Source: Mycolicibacterium novocastrense
GTDB lineage: Bacteria; Actinomycetota; Actinomycetes; Mycobacteriales; Mycobacteriaceae
Length of the DNA: 64,000 nucleotides
Assembly: GCF_001570485.1 (NCBI RefSeq)
Contig: NZ_BCTA01000078.1
Coordinates: forward strand, 62,001-126,000
Reading direction: 5' to 3'
A model generated the notes under the pieces. That model saw nothing but the letters and a program-made list of their open reading frames with translations, was not told the origin of the DNA and did not search any database. Positions 25,667 to 34,373 of this stretch are shown here, piece by piece; the stretch's first letter is position 1; each line of letters begins with the position of its first letter. A program made the translations under genes and the position numbers.

Positions 25667-26877
25667 GCGCCGATCCTCTCGAACACCGCGGCCAGCCCCT
25701 GGCCTCCGCCGATGCACATCGTCTCCAGACCGTAGCGGGCGCCGCGCCTGGTCAGCTCGCGCGCCAGCGTCGCCAGCATCCGCCCGCCCGTCGCACCCAC
25801 GGGGTGCCCCAACGAGATTCCCGAACCGTGCACGTTCGTGCGTTCGGTGTCCGCCGCGCCGAAATTCCACTCCCGCATCACCGCAAGGGCCTGTGCGGCG
25901 AACGCCTCGTTCAGCTCGATCAGGTCGATGTCGGTCAACGACAGTCCCGCCTTGGCCAGCGCAACCTCGGTGGCGGGCACGGGCCCGATCCCCATGATGT
26001 TGGGCGCCACACCCGCCGAACCCCATGACACCAGCCGCACCAGCGGCGTCAGCCCCAGCTCTTCGGCCTTGTCACGCGTGGTCACCACGCACATCGATGC
26101 GGCGTCGTTCTGGCCGCTCGCGTTGCCCGCGGTGACCGTCGCCTCCGGATCCTGCTTGGCGAGAACCGGTCGCAGCTTCGCCAGCGATTCGAGCGACGTG
26201 TCCGGGCGCGGGTGCTCGTCGGTGTCGATCACCTCCTCACCCTGCCGGGTGCGCACGGCGACGGGGATGATCTCCTCAGCCAGGATGCCGGCCTTCTGGG
26301 CGGCCACCGCGCGGCGATGCGACGTCACGGCGAGCTCGTCCTGCTCCTCACGGGAGATGCCGTACTGCCTGCGCAGGTTCTCGGCGGTCTCGAGCATCCC
26401 GCCGGGCACCGGGTAGTCCCGGCCACCGGCGGTGGTGCGTCCGCGGGCCAGCGAATCGTGCAGCATGACGCCGCCGGATTTGGACCCCCACCGGATATCG
26501 GTCGAGTAGAACGTCACGTTGCTCATGCTCTCGGCACCGCCCGCGACCACGACGTCGTTGTCGCCGTTGGCAACCTGCAGACAGGCTTGGACGACGGCTT
26601 GCAGACCCGAACCGCAGCGCCGGTCGACCTGCATGCCGGGCACGGTCACCGGCAATCCGGAATCCAGCGCCACCACGCGTCCGATGGCGGGCGCCTCGCT
26701 GCTCGGATAGCAGTGCCCCAGGATCACGTCCTCGACCGCTTCGGCCTGAATTCCGGTGCGCTCCAGCAGACCCTTGAGCGCGGTGACGCCGAGATCGACG
26801 GCCGTCAGCGATTTGAACATTCCGCCGTAGCGGCCGATCGGCGTGCGCACCGGTTCGCAGATGACGGCCTCGCGCAT
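25663..26877 (-). CDS. Thiolase (3-ketoacyl-CoA thiolase type)
   Basis: This 404-residue FadA-type thiolase has Cys88 in DRRCGSGLQ, NEAFAAQ, His358 in GHPVGATGGR and Cys388 in MCIGGGQG, all intact. The start ATG overlaps the SDR stop by one base (TGATG). In sequence it is closer to degradative beta-ketothiolases than the enzyme at 13232, which lacks the GATG form of the motif. Together with the SDR and the acyl-CoA dehydrogenase in the same operon it could complete a beta-oxidation round if a crotonase is supplied from the neighbouring operons. Confidence 0.94.
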   Translation of the reverse strand: MREAVICEPVRTPIGRYGGMFKSLTAVDLGVTALKGLLERTGIQAEAVEDVILGHCYPSSEAPAIGRVVALDSGLPVTVPGMQVDRRCGSGLQAVVQACLQVANGDNDVVVAGGAESMSNVTFYSTDIRWGSKSGGVMLHDSLARGRTTAGGRDYPVPGGMLETAENLRRQYGISREEQDELAVTSHRRAVAAQKAGILAEEIIPVAVRTRQGEEVIDTDEHPRPDTSLESLAKLRPVLAKQDPEATVTAGNASGQNDAASMCVVTTRDKAEELGLTPLVRLVSWGSAGVAPNIMGIGPVPATEVALAKAGLSLTDIDLIELNEAFAAQALAVMREWNFGAADTERTNVHGSGISLGHPVGATGGRMLATLARELTRRGARYGLETMCIGGGQGLAAVFERIGA

Positions 26878-27626
26878 CAGACGTACCTCCCGCCGGTGAC
26901 CTCGAGGACGGTGCCGGTCATGTACGACGACAGGTCGCTGGCCAAAAAGAGCGCGACCTTGGCCACCTCGTCGGGCTCACCCGCGCGACCCATCGGCACC
27001 TCGGCGAGCTTATGATCCCAAATGCGTTGCGGCATCGCCTCGGTCATCGCCGAGCGGATCAATCCGGGCTGAATCGCGTTGACCCGCACGCCCAGATGGG
27101 CGAGTTCCTTGGCGGCCGCCTTGGTCATGCCCACGATGCCCGCCTTGGCCGCCGAATAGTTCGTCTGCCCGACCAGGCCGACCTTGCCCGAGATCGACGA
27201 CATGTTGATGATTGCGCCCCGTTTGTTCTCGCGCATGATCGGTGCGGCCGCCTTCAGCCCGTTCCATGTGCCCTTGAGGTGCACGGCGATGACCTGATCG
27301 AACTGCTCTTCGGTCATCTTGCGAAGCGTTGCGTCTCGGGTGATCCCGGCGTTGTTGACCATGATGTCCAGACCACCGAACCGCTCCACGGCGGCACCGA
27401 CCAGGGCCTCGACGTCGTCGGCCTTCGTGACGTCGCTGCGCACCGCGATCGCGACCGGATCTTTCGAGGCACCTCCGAGTCGCTCGGCCGCCGCCTCGGT
27501 CGCCGCCAAATCCAGATCGCCCAGCACCACCCGGGCACCCTCGGCGATAAACCGTTCGGCGATCGCGTATCCCAGGCCCTGCGCACCTCCGGTCACGACC
27601 GCCGTCTGTCCGGCCAACAGCGACAC
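26877..27626 (-). CDS. Short-chain dehydrogenase, FabG-like 3-hydroxyacyl type
   Basis: This 249-residue SDR is taken from GTG 27624-27626, because AAGGGG lies about 8 bases upstream; a TTG at 27648-27650 is in frame but has no ribosome site. Motifs: TGGAQGLG (12-19), NNAG (91-94), Ser143/144, Tyr157 and Lys161 (YSAAK), and a C-terminal TGTVLEVTGG. It resembles FabG and 3-hydroxyacyl-CoA dehydrogenases, so it most likely oxidises the 3-hydroxyacyl-CoA ahead of the thiolase in this operon. A perfect 19-bp dyad lies 53-71 bases upstream. Confidence 0.92.
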   Translation of the reverse strand: MSLLAGQTAVVTGGAQGLGYAIAERFIAEGARVVLGDLDLAATEAAAERLGGASKDPVAIAVRSDVTKADDVEALVGAAVERFGGLDIMVNNAGITRDATLRKMTEEQFDQVIAVHLKGTWNGLKAAAPIMRENKRGAIINMSSISGKVGLVGQTNYSAAKAGIVGMTKAAAKELAHLGVRVNAIQPGLIRSAMTEAMPQRIWDHKLAEVPMGRAGEPDEVAKVALFLASDLSSYMTGTVLEVTGGRYV

Positions 27627-27678
27627 CTGATCACCCCTTCCGCTGGTCAAGGCCCACCCAGGGCCGCATCAATCGAAC

Positions 27679-27697
27679 ATCATATTTCATATATGAT
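27679..27697. promoter_or_regulatory. Perfect 19-bp dyad in divergent promoter
   Basis: ATCATATTTCATATATGAT has exact seven-base arms around TTCAT. It lies in the 165-base divergent region between the SDR-thiolase operon and the acyl-CoA dehydrogenase at 27792, in an unusually A+T-rich stretch. The 7-5-7 layout suits a dimeric repressor, perhaps the GntR at 23801 or a distant TetR. Confidence 0.65.
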
Positions 27698-27791
27698 CGC
27701 GTCCATTCGATGGCCCGACCGGTCATACGGCGCGGGCGTTCACCGTCGCCGATCGACGCTCACATGGGCAGATGAGGGACAGGAGCACAGG

Positions 27792-28964
27792 ATGACGACG
27801 TCCGAAGTCAGCGACGAGGACTTCCAGGAGATCCTCGCGCAGACCCGTCACTTCGTCCGGACCGCGGTGATCCCCCGCGAACAGGAGATCCTGGCCTCCG
27901 ACCGCGTCCCCGACGACCTTCGCGAACAGGCCAAGAAGATGGGGCTCTTCGGCTACGCCATTCCCCAGGAGTGGGGCGGGCTGGGATTGGACCTCTCGCA
28001 GGACGTCGAACTGGCGATGGAGCTGGGCTACACCTCGCTGGCCCTGCGCTCGATGTTCGGCACCAACAACGGCATCGCAGGACAGGTCCTGGTCGGTTTC
28101 GGTACCGACGAGCAGAAGGCGCGCTGGCTCGAGCCGATGGCCACCGGTGACGTCGTCGCATCGTTCGCGCTCACTGAGCCCGGCGCAGGTTCCAATCCGT
28201 CGGGGCTACGCACCAAAGCCGTTCGGCAAGGCGATGATTGGGTGATCACGGGCCAGAAGCGGTTCATCACCAACGCCCCAACAGCCGACCTTTTCGTCGT
28301 GTTCGCCCGTAGCCGCCCCGCCGACGCGGACGGCGCCGGCATCGCCGTGTTCCTGGTGCCCGCCGACACCGCCGGCGTCCAGGTCGGCGCCAAGGACGCG
28401 AAGATGGGCCAGGAAGGCGCGTGGACGGCGGACGTCAGCTTCGACGACGTGCGCGTGCCCGCCCAAGCGCTCGTCGGCGGCAGCGAGGACATCGGCTATC
28501 GCGCCGCGATGATCTCGTTGGCGCGCGGACGCGTACACATCGCCGCTCTGGCGGTCGGGGCCGCGCAACGGGCGCTCGACGAGTCGGTCGCCTATGCCGC
28601 GACCGCGACCCAGGGCGGCACACCGATCGGCGACTTCCAGTTGGTACAGGCGATGCTCGCCGATCAGCAGACCGGCGTGATGGCCGGGCGCGCACTGGTC
28701 CGCGACACCGCGCGCCAGTGGGTCCGCGGCGAGGACCGCAGGGTGGCACCGTCGGCGGCCAAGCTGTTCTGCACCGAAATGGCCGGCGATGTCGCCGATC
28801 TCGCGGTCCAGATCCACGGCGGCAGCGGCTACATGCGCGAGGTTCCCGTCGAACGCATCTACCGCGATGTCCGGCTGCTGCGACTTTACGAGGGCACCAG
28901 CGAGATACAGCGGCTCATCATCGGGTCCAATCTCGTCAAGACTGCGCAGAAGGAGCGCTCATGA
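27792..28964 (+). CDS. Acyl-CoA dehydrogenase
   Basis: This 390-residue enzyme starts MTTSEVSDEDFQEILAQTRHFVRT at ATG 27792 behind AGGAG; the earlier in-frame sequence is antisense to the SDR. FALTEPGAGSNPSG and WVITGQKRFITNA form the FAD/acyl site, and the catalytic Glu lies in LYEGTSEIQRLII, so it is a complete enzyme. It overlaps the mycofactocin-type SDR by four bases. It faces the SDR-thiolase-dehydrogenase operon across the 19-bp dyad, and both sides are probably controlled together. Confidence 0.93.
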   Translation: MTTSEVSDEDFQEILAQTRHFVRTAVIPREQEILASDRVPDDLREQAKKMGLFGYAIPQEWGGLGLDLSQDVELAMELGYTSLALRSMFGTNNGIAGQVLVGFGTDEQKARWLEPMATGDVVASFALTEPGAGSNPSGLRTKAVRQGDDWVITGQKRFITNAPTADLFVVFARSRPADADGAGIAVFLVPADTAGVQVGAKDAKMGQEGAWTADVSFDDVRVPAQALVGGSEDIGYRAAMISLARGRVHIAALAVGAAQRALDESVAYAATATQGGTPIGDFQLVQAMLADQQTGVMAGRALVRDTARQWVRGEDRRVAPSAAKLFCTEMAGDVADLAVQIHGGSGYMREVPVERIYRDVRLLRLYEGTSEIQRLIIGSNLVKTAQKERS

Positions 28965-29779
28965 ACAGGCTCACCGACAAGGTCGCGTTCATCACCGGCG
29001 CCGCGCGTGGGCAGGGCCGCGCACACGCGGTACGAATGGCCACCGAGGGCGCCGACATCATCGCCGTCGACATCGCCGGAAAGCTCCCGGACTGTGTGCC
29101 TTACGACCATGCCACACCTGAGGACCTGGCCGAGACGGCCCGGCTGGTCGAGGCCACCGGCCGGCGCATCCTCACCTCCCAGACCGACATTCGCGACGCC
29201 GAGACCCTGGGCGAGGTTGTCGCCGAGGGGGTTGCGGCGTTCGGCCGGCTCGATGTGATCGTCGCCAACGCGGGTGTCTCACCACCGCAGGTGTGGGACG
29301 AGATCACGCCGGAGGACTTCCGCGACGTCATGGACATCAACGTGGCGGGCACGTTCAACACCGTGCGGGCCGGCGCGCAGCACATCATCGACGGGGGCCG
29401 GGGCGGATCGGTGATCCTGATCAGCTCGGCGGCGGGAATCAAGTTGCAGCCGTTCATGGTTCACTACACCGCCAGCAAGCACGCCGTCACCGGCATGGCC
29501 CGCGCGCTCGCCGCCGAACTCGGCAGGCACTCGATCCGCGTCAACAGCGTGCACCCCGGCCCCGTCAACACCGCAATGGGTTCCGGCGACATGATCACCG
29601 CGATCGGCAAGGTGATGGAGACCAATCCTCAGTTACAGCACATGATGACGCCGTTCCTGCCGACGTGGATCCTGGAGCCCGAGGACGTCGCCGACGTGGT
29701 GTGCTGGTTGGCCAGCGACGAGTCGAAACACATGACGGCGACGGCCATTCCGGTGGATCAGGGCTCCACCCAGTACTGA
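28961..29779 (+). CDS. Mycofactocin-coupled type SDR
   Basis: This 272-residue SDR starts at ATG 28961 in an ATGA overlap. TGAARGQGR (12-20) and NAG (103-105) bind cofactor; Ser155/156, Tyr169 and Lys173 form the active site. Between the second strand and helix there is a roughly 28-residue insert (41-68, including PEDLAETARLVEATGRR), the hallmark of the mycofactocin-associated SDR family, whose members hold NAD non-exchangeably and pass electrons to mycofactocin. Carveol dehydrogenase is a known relative. It therefore probably oxidises an alcohol made by the neighbouring pathway. The peptide-modifying mft genes are not in this window. Confidence 0.85.
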   Translation: MNRLTDKVAFITGAARGQGRAHAVRMATEGADIIAVDIAGKLPDCVPYDHATPEDLAETARLVEATGRRILTSQTDIRDAETLGEVVAEGVAAFGRLDVIVANAGVSPPQVWDEITPEDFRDVMDINVAGTFNTVRAGAQHIIDGGRGGSVILISSAAGIKLQPFMVHYTASKHAVTGMARALAAELGRHSIRVNSVHPGPVNTAMGSGDMITAIGKVMETNPQLQHMMTPFLPTWILEPEDVADVVCWLASDESKHMTATAIPVDQGSTQY

Positions 29780-29805
29780 CGCCGACCCAGGGGCGCCCGG
29801 AGGCC

Positions 29806-30258
29806 TCAGCGGATGAAGCGGACGATCGACTCCGCAACCGCGGCAGGCTTCTCCGAACCCTCGATCTCGACCGTGGTGGTCATCGTCGACTGCACGGCAC
29901 CGTCGAGCTGGTCGATCTTCGTCAGTTCGGCCCTGGCGCGGATCTTGGCGCCGACCTTGACCGGTGTGATGAAACGAACCTTGTTGTATCCGTAGTTGAT
30001 CGCCATCGCGACATTGCCGACCGTGTACAGCTGGTGCGAGAAGTGCGGAAGCAGCGACAGCGTCAGCAAGCCGTGGGCGATCGTCTGACCGAACGGTCCG
30101 TTGGCCGCCTTCTCCGGGTCGACGTGAATCCACTGGTGGTCCTCGGTGGCGTCGGCGAACAGGTTGACGCGGTCCTGGGTGACTTCGAGCCATTCGGTGG
30201 GGCCGAGCTGGCTGCCCTCGGCCGCGATGAACTCGTCGAGGTCGCTGAACTTCTTCAC
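29806..30258 (-). CDS. htdZ: MaoC-like (R)-enoyl-CoA hydratase, HtdZ/Rv0130 type
   Basis: This 150-residue single-hotdog hydratase has the hydratase-2 motif FADATEDHQWIHVDPEKA with catalytic Asp40 and His45, then GPFGQTIAHGLLTLSLLP. The whole protein resembles M. tuberculosis Rv0130, an (R)-specific hydratase. Start GTG 30256-30258 has AAGGAG five bases upstream. It hydrates trans-2-enoyl-CoA to the (R)-3-hydroxy form, a stereochemistry opposite to crotonases. It converges on the mycofactocin-type SDR and lies 32 bases downstream of purU on the same strand. Confidence 0.9.
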   Translation of the reverse strand: MKKFSDLDEFIAAEGSQLGPTEWLEVTQDRVNLFADATEDHQWIHVDPEKAANGPFGQTIAHGLLTLSLLPHFSHQLYTVGNVAMAINYGYNKVRFITPVKVGAKIRARAELTKIDQLDGAVQSTMTTTVEIEGSEKPAAVAESIVRFIR

Positions 30259-30290
30259 TGCTTCTCCTTCGTACCGGCGACAGGATCCGG

Positions 30291-31187
30291 CTAGAAGACG
30301 ATGGTCTGGTTGCCGAATCGGATGATGCGGTCCTCACAGTGCCACAGCACCGCCCGGGACAACACAACGCGTTCGACGTCGGATCCGAGGCGGACCAGAT
30401 CCTCAACGCTGTGCCGATGGTCGACCCGCACCACATCCTGCTCGATGATCGGGCCCTCGTCGAGGTCCTCGGTGACGTAATGCGCCGTCGCGCCGACCAG
30501 CTTGACCCCGCGTTCCTTGGCCCGCCGGTAGGGCGCGGCGCCGATGAACGCCGGCAGGAACGAATGGTGGATGTTGATGAGCGGACACCCGACGTCCGCA
30601 ATGAATTGCGGCGTGAGGATCTGCATGTAACGTGCCAGGACCACCAGGTCGACGTTGCCGCGCAACAATTCGAGCTGACGACGTTCGGCGTCTTCGCGGA
30701 TTTCCCTACTGGCGGGTACGTGGAGGAAGGGAACGGAGAACGGCCGGACCTGATCTGCGAGATCGGGATGGTTCGCGATCACCATGGCCACGCTCATGTC
30801 GAGCTCGCCGCGCCGGTTGCGCCACAGCAGATCGAGCAGGCAGTGGTCTTCTTTGGACGCCATGATCGCCACCCGCTTGGGTTTCGCGGCTTCGGTCAGC
30901 CGAAAGTCCATACCGAATGGTACGGCGACCTGCTCGGCGAATTCGCGTTCGAGCTCATCGCGTGCGGCGGTCAGTCCGGGCAGATGAAAAATGGTGCGCT
31001 GCATGAATGTGCCGCCCGACTGTTCGGTCGCGTGCTGATCCAGCGACACGATGTTGGCACCGGCGGCGGCGAGAAAAGCGCTGACGGCCGCCACCAATCC
31101 GGGCCGATCCACACAACGAAGCAGCAACCTGCCCACATCCTTAACGGGTAGGTTCCCTGCACCCGGACTCGGATATCCCCCGGTCAC
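30291..31187 (-). CDS. purU: Formyltetrahydrofolate deformylase
   Basis: This protein of about 298 residues hydrolyses 10-formyl-THF to formate and THF, balancing one-carbon pools. An N-terminal ACT domain (GRLLLRCVDRPGLVAAVSAFL) precedes the formyltransferase domain with catalytic Asn205, His207 (INIHHSFLPAF) and Asp243 (EDLDEGPIIEQD). The sequence closely follows mycobacterial PurU to its C-terminal NQTIVF. GTG 31185-31187 is the most likely start from the length of relatives; GGGAGAG is close upstream, and the frame continues to 31355 without another good start. It is housekeeping, and probably unrelated to the divergent signalling genes. Confidence 0.93.
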   Translation of the reverse strand: MTGGYPSPGAGNLPVKDVGRLLLRCVDRPGLVAAVSAFLAAAGANIVSLDQHATEQSGGTFMQRTIFHLPGLTAARDELEREFAEQVAVPFGMDFRLTEAAKPKRVAIMASKEDHCLLDLLWRNRRGELDMSVAMVIANHPDLADQVRPFSVPFLHVPASREIREDAERRQLELLRGNVDLVVLARYMQILTPQFIADVGCPLINIHHSFLPAFIGAAPYRRAKERGVKLVGATAHYVTEDLDEGPIIEQDVVRVDHRHSVEDLVRLGSDVERVVLSRAVLWHCEDRIIRFGNQTIVF

Positions 31188-31488
31188 CTCTCCCAGCGTG
31201 GCACTCGGCCGCCACAAGCGCAGGTGAACCGCCGCATCGCGGGTTCGCGCACCGAATCCGCGGGCAGGCCCGTTCCATTCCGCAACGGATCGCGACCAAT
31301 TAGCTGTAGGCGATCCAACGCACGATGTCGAACATCCTTTTCGCGCCGACAACAAGCTTTTTCACAACAAGATCAGTGCGCTTGCTGGTAATAAAACAGA
31401 ACTCGGCGAGATACTCATATGGATGTGGGAAATCCACACGTAATCAGCAGCGACCTGACCATGGGAACTGCCGGATGATCGGACGATT
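31188..31488. other. Divergent intergenic region purU / acyltransferase gene
   Basis: These 301 bases hold no gene I can support. The right half (about 31340-31440) is A+T-rich for this genome and should contain the promoter of the acyltransferase-moeY-dcpA operon. Dyads seen are CCGTT/AACGG near 31270 and TGTGG-GAAAT-CCACA at 31424-31438. No riboswitch or small RNA is recognisable. Confidence 0.5.
31424..31438. promoter_or_regulatory. 5-5-5 dyad upstream of acyltransferase operon
   Basis: TGTGGGAAATCCACA has five-base arms around GAAAT, 51-65 bases upstream of the ATG at 31489. It could be an operator for one of the two TetR proteins encoded downstream, but this rests on position alone. Confidence 0.3.
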
Positions 31489-32238
31489 ATGACCATTGCA
31501 CAATTCCAGCCCGCCACCGATGTTGCCGCCAGTTTGCGACAGACTCCCAGTTTCTGGGATTCGGACACGGAATGCACGATCACCTTTGCGCACCCCGCTG
31601 TCGAACCCGAGCTCTGGCGCGATTTCGTCCAGGGGGCCGCCCGCAGTTACACCAAGCACGGTGTCGCAAAAGCACTCGACATGGATGCGTTGCACACCGG
31701 CTCGGACACCATCCTGTTCGCCGCCTGCGTCGACCGGACGGGAAAGGTGGTCGGCGGCCTACGCGCGAAAGGGCCCTACCAGTCGGCCGACGAGGCCCAT
31801 GCGCTGCTGGAGTGGAAAGGCCAACCGGGCTTCGATGCGGTGCGAAAGATGATCAGCGACCGGCTACCATTCGGCGTCGTGGAGATGAAAACCGCATGGG
31901 TGACTGACGATCCCGATCGCAACCGTCAGCTCACCTACGCGATCTCCCGAACACCGCTGCACGCGATGGGGCTGCTCGACATTCAGTTCATCGTCGCCAC
32001 GGCGGCCTCCTATGTGCTCAAGCGATGGCTCTCGTCCGGCGGCATCCTGGCGACGAAGATTCCTCCGACGCCGTATCCCGACGAGCGTTATGAAACTCGA
32101 CTGGCCTGGTGGGATCGTGCGACTTTCGCCAAACACGCCGACCCCAAACAGCTTTCGCTGTATTTCGCCGAACAACAGATGCTGGCTCCGGTTCACAAGG
32201 CGGCGGGGGAATCGGCCGCCACCGGGACGGAGCGGTGA
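31489..32238 (+). CDS. Putative GNAT-fold acyltransferase, autoinducer-synthase-like
   Basis: This 249-residue protein starts at ATG 31489. The segment LFAACVDRTGKVVGGLRAKGPY (75-97) followed by GVVEMKTAWV (129-138) resembles the strands and 'E-x-(S/K)' element of the acyl-homoserine-lactone synthase/FeeM branch of GNAT acyltransferases. There is no membrane segment. The next gene, moeY, starts inside its stop codon (GTGA), so the two are tightly coupled. I infer an N-acyltransferase that makes an acylated small molecule; the match is by motif and order only, and a different GNAT role remains possible. It is unlike the lipid-degradation genes on either side. Confidence 0.6.
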   Translation: MTIAQFQPATDVAASLRQTPSFWDSDTECTITFAHPAVEPELWRDFVQGAARSYTKHGVAKALDMDALHTGSDTILFAACVDRTGKVVGGLRAKGPYQSADEAHALLEWKGQPGFDAVRKMISDRLPFGVVEMKTAWVTDDPDRNRQLTYAISRTPLHAMGLLDIQFIVATAASYVLKRWLSSGGILATKIPPTPYPDERYETRLAWWDRATFAKHADPKQLSLYFAEQQMLAPVHKAAGESAATGTER

Positions 32239-34373
32239 TCGGCGGGGACAACGACAAGAGTTGGTGCACTGCAGTAATTCTGCGCGCCGACGATCCCGAC
32301 CTCGCCGAACTGCAGTCAGATCCGGGCATCGCGTTCACCGACAGCGCAGCACAACAACAGCGAGAGCTGCGCGAGATCCGGCCGCCACCGCCGGAAGACG
32401 TTCTCGCTGAACCGACTCGCTGGGCCTACTATCCGTGGCGGCGGGCCGCGGCCAGCATCCTCGGCCCCAGAGGATTTCGGCGTGTGCGGCTGGACCGCAA
32501 CCGGAACCTGATCACGCCGGCCGAACAGAAGAAGCTCGCCAACCTCACGGTCGGCGTCGTCGGTTTGAGCGTCGGTCACACGATCGCCTACGCGCTGGCG
32601 GCTCAGGGGCTGTGCGGTCACTTGCGGTTGAGCGACTTCGACGACATGGATCTGACGAACCTGAACCGGGTGCCCGCCTCGGTGCTCGACATCGGGGTGA
32701 ACAAAGCGATCGTGTGCGCCAGAAGGATCGCCGAACTCGATCCGTACCTACCCGTGCGGGTCGACGTCTCCGGCGTGAACGAGCAAACCGTGCACGGATT
32801 CCTCGACGGCCTCGACCTCGTGATCGAGGAATGCGACTCCCTGGACGCCAAACTGCTGGTCCGCGAGGCCGCACGGGAGCGCGGGATCCCGGTGCTCATG
32901 TCGACCAGCGATCGCGCGCTGCTCGATGTCGAGCGGTTCGACCTCGAGCCGGCGCGCCCGATCCTGCACGGCCTCGTCGGAGACCTGGACGCGGCGGGCC
33001 TCGCGAATCTCAGCAGCACCGACAAGCTGCCGTACTCGCTTCGCCTGGCCGAGGCGAGCCAGGTTTCGGCCCGGATGGCGGCCTCGCTGATCGAGGTGGG
33101 CCAGACCTTGTCGACGTGGCCGCAGCTGACGTCCGAAGTGGCGCTGAACACGAGCCTGGTCACCGAGGCGGTCCGGCGGATCGGCCTGGGCGAGCATCTC
33201 CCGTCGGGACGGGTGCGGATGGACATCGCCGAGGTCTTCGACCGCCTCGTGACCCCAGTGGTGCCCGGTGCCGACCACACCGTCGATGATCCGCCCCCCG
33301 ACGCCCGACCAGACCGCGCGACGGACGCGATCGTGGCCGCCGCGCAGCGCGCGCCCTCGGGCGGCAATGCTCAGCCGTGGCGCATCGAGGTGACGGCCGA
33401 ATCGGCGAGGGTCTCGTTGGACACGCGCTTCACGACGACGATGGACGTCGGTTTCCGGGCCAGCGCCGTCGCCGTCGGCGCCGCCACGTTCAACGTGCGC
33501 GTGGCTGCCGCCTCGCATCACATGACCGCGCAGGTGGAGTACGGACGCGGCGACGAGGCCTCCCCGTTGATCGCGACGGTGCATTTCGAGCCGGGCGACG
33601 ATCCCGAGCTCGCATCGCTGTACGAACCGATGCTGTCCCGGGAGACGAATCGGCATCTCGGCAACGCGGCGCCAATACCCGCCGACACGATCGCCACCTT
33701 GGTCGCCGCCGCGGAGGCCGAAGGTGCCCGGCTGAGCGTCCTGACCGAGCGGGACGACCTCGAATCGGCCGCAACGATCCTGGCTGCCGCCGACCGCATC
33801 CGGTACCTCACTCCGCGCCTGCACGCCGAGATGTTCGCCGAACTGCGATGGCCCGACGCCCCCTCCCTCGATGACGGCATCGACGTACGGACACTCGAAC
33901 TCGCTCCGTCGGACTTGGTGATGCTCGACATCCTGCGGCGACCGGAGGTGATGAGCCACCTGAAGGCGTGGGACGGTGGGCGGGCCCTCGGCGACGACAC
34001 CGCGCGCCGCGTACGCGAATGCGCCGGTCTCGCCGTCATCTCCGTGACCGGGCGCCGGCTCACCGACTACGCGCGCGCCGGGGCGGCCGTCGAGTCGGTG
34101 TGGATCCGGGCCCAGCAGCATGGGCTTGCCGTACAACCGGTTTCACCACCGTTTCTGTACGTGCTCGACGAGCAGGACCGCCGCCGGGTCTCGCCCGCCT
34201 TCGCCGACGACCTCGGCAGGCTGCAATATGATTTCCGGCAACTCGCGGGAACCGGTACGGCGCAGTCGCAGGCGTTGATCCTCAGGTTGACCTACGCGGC
34301 CCGCCCTTCGGCCCGAAGCCGGCGCCGCAGTCATCACCGTCGCGACAGCGCCGACGGCGTTAGGGAGGGTTAG
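32235..34373 (+). CDS. moeY: E1-like (ThiF/MoeB) adenylyltransferase fused to nitroreductase domain
   Basis: This 712-residue protein starts at GTG 32235 and is nearly the length of M. tuberculosis Rv1355c (annotated MoeY). Residues about 100-340 form an E1-like Rossmann domain: GVVGLSVG (107-114), the acidic strand SDFDDMD, TNLNR (141-145), Lys157 and the late ECDSLDAK. There is no CxxC zinc pair and no obvious conserved catalytic Cys. Residues about 360-690 form a nitroreductase-fold flavin domain beginning AAAQRAPSGGNAQPWRI. E1-like domains adenylate C-terminal carboxylates; joined to a flavin oxidoreductase this suggests peptide or acyl-amino-acid modification rather than molybdopterin synthesis. 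It overlaps the c-di-GMP gene by one base. Confidence 0.85.
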   Translation: MIGGDNDKSWCTAVILRADDPDLAELQSDPGIAFTDSAAQQQRELREIRPPPPEDVLAEPTRWAYYPWRRAAASILGPRGFRRVRLDRNRNLITPAEQKKLANLTVGVVGLSVGHTIAYALAAQGLCGHLRLSDFDDMDLTNLNRVPASVLDIGVNKAIVCARRIAELDPYLPVRVDVSGVNEQTVHGFLDGLDLVIEECDSLDAKLLVREAARERGIPVLMSTSDRALLDVERFDLEPARPILHGLVGDLDAAGLANLSSTDKLPYSLRLAEASQVSARMAASLIEVGQTLSTWPQLTSEVALNTSLVTEAVRRIGLGEHLPSGRVRMDIAEVFDRLVTPVVPGADHTVDDPPPDARPDRATDAIVAAAQRAPSGGNAQPWRIEVTAESARVSLDTRFTTTMDVGFRASAVAVGAATFNVRVAAASHHMTAQVEYGRGDEASPLIATVHFEPGDDPELASLYEPMLSRETNRHLGNAAPIPADTIATLVAAAEAEGARLSVLTERDDLESAATILAAADRIRYLTPRLHAEMFAELRWPDAPSLDDGIDVRTLELAPSDLVMLDILRRPEVMSHLKAWDGGRALGDDTARRVRECAGLAVISVTGRRLTDYARAGAAVESVWIRAQQHGLAVQPVSPPFLYVLDEQDRRRVSPAFADDLGRLQYDFRQLAGTGTAQSQALILRLTYAARPSARSRRRSHHRRDSADGVREG

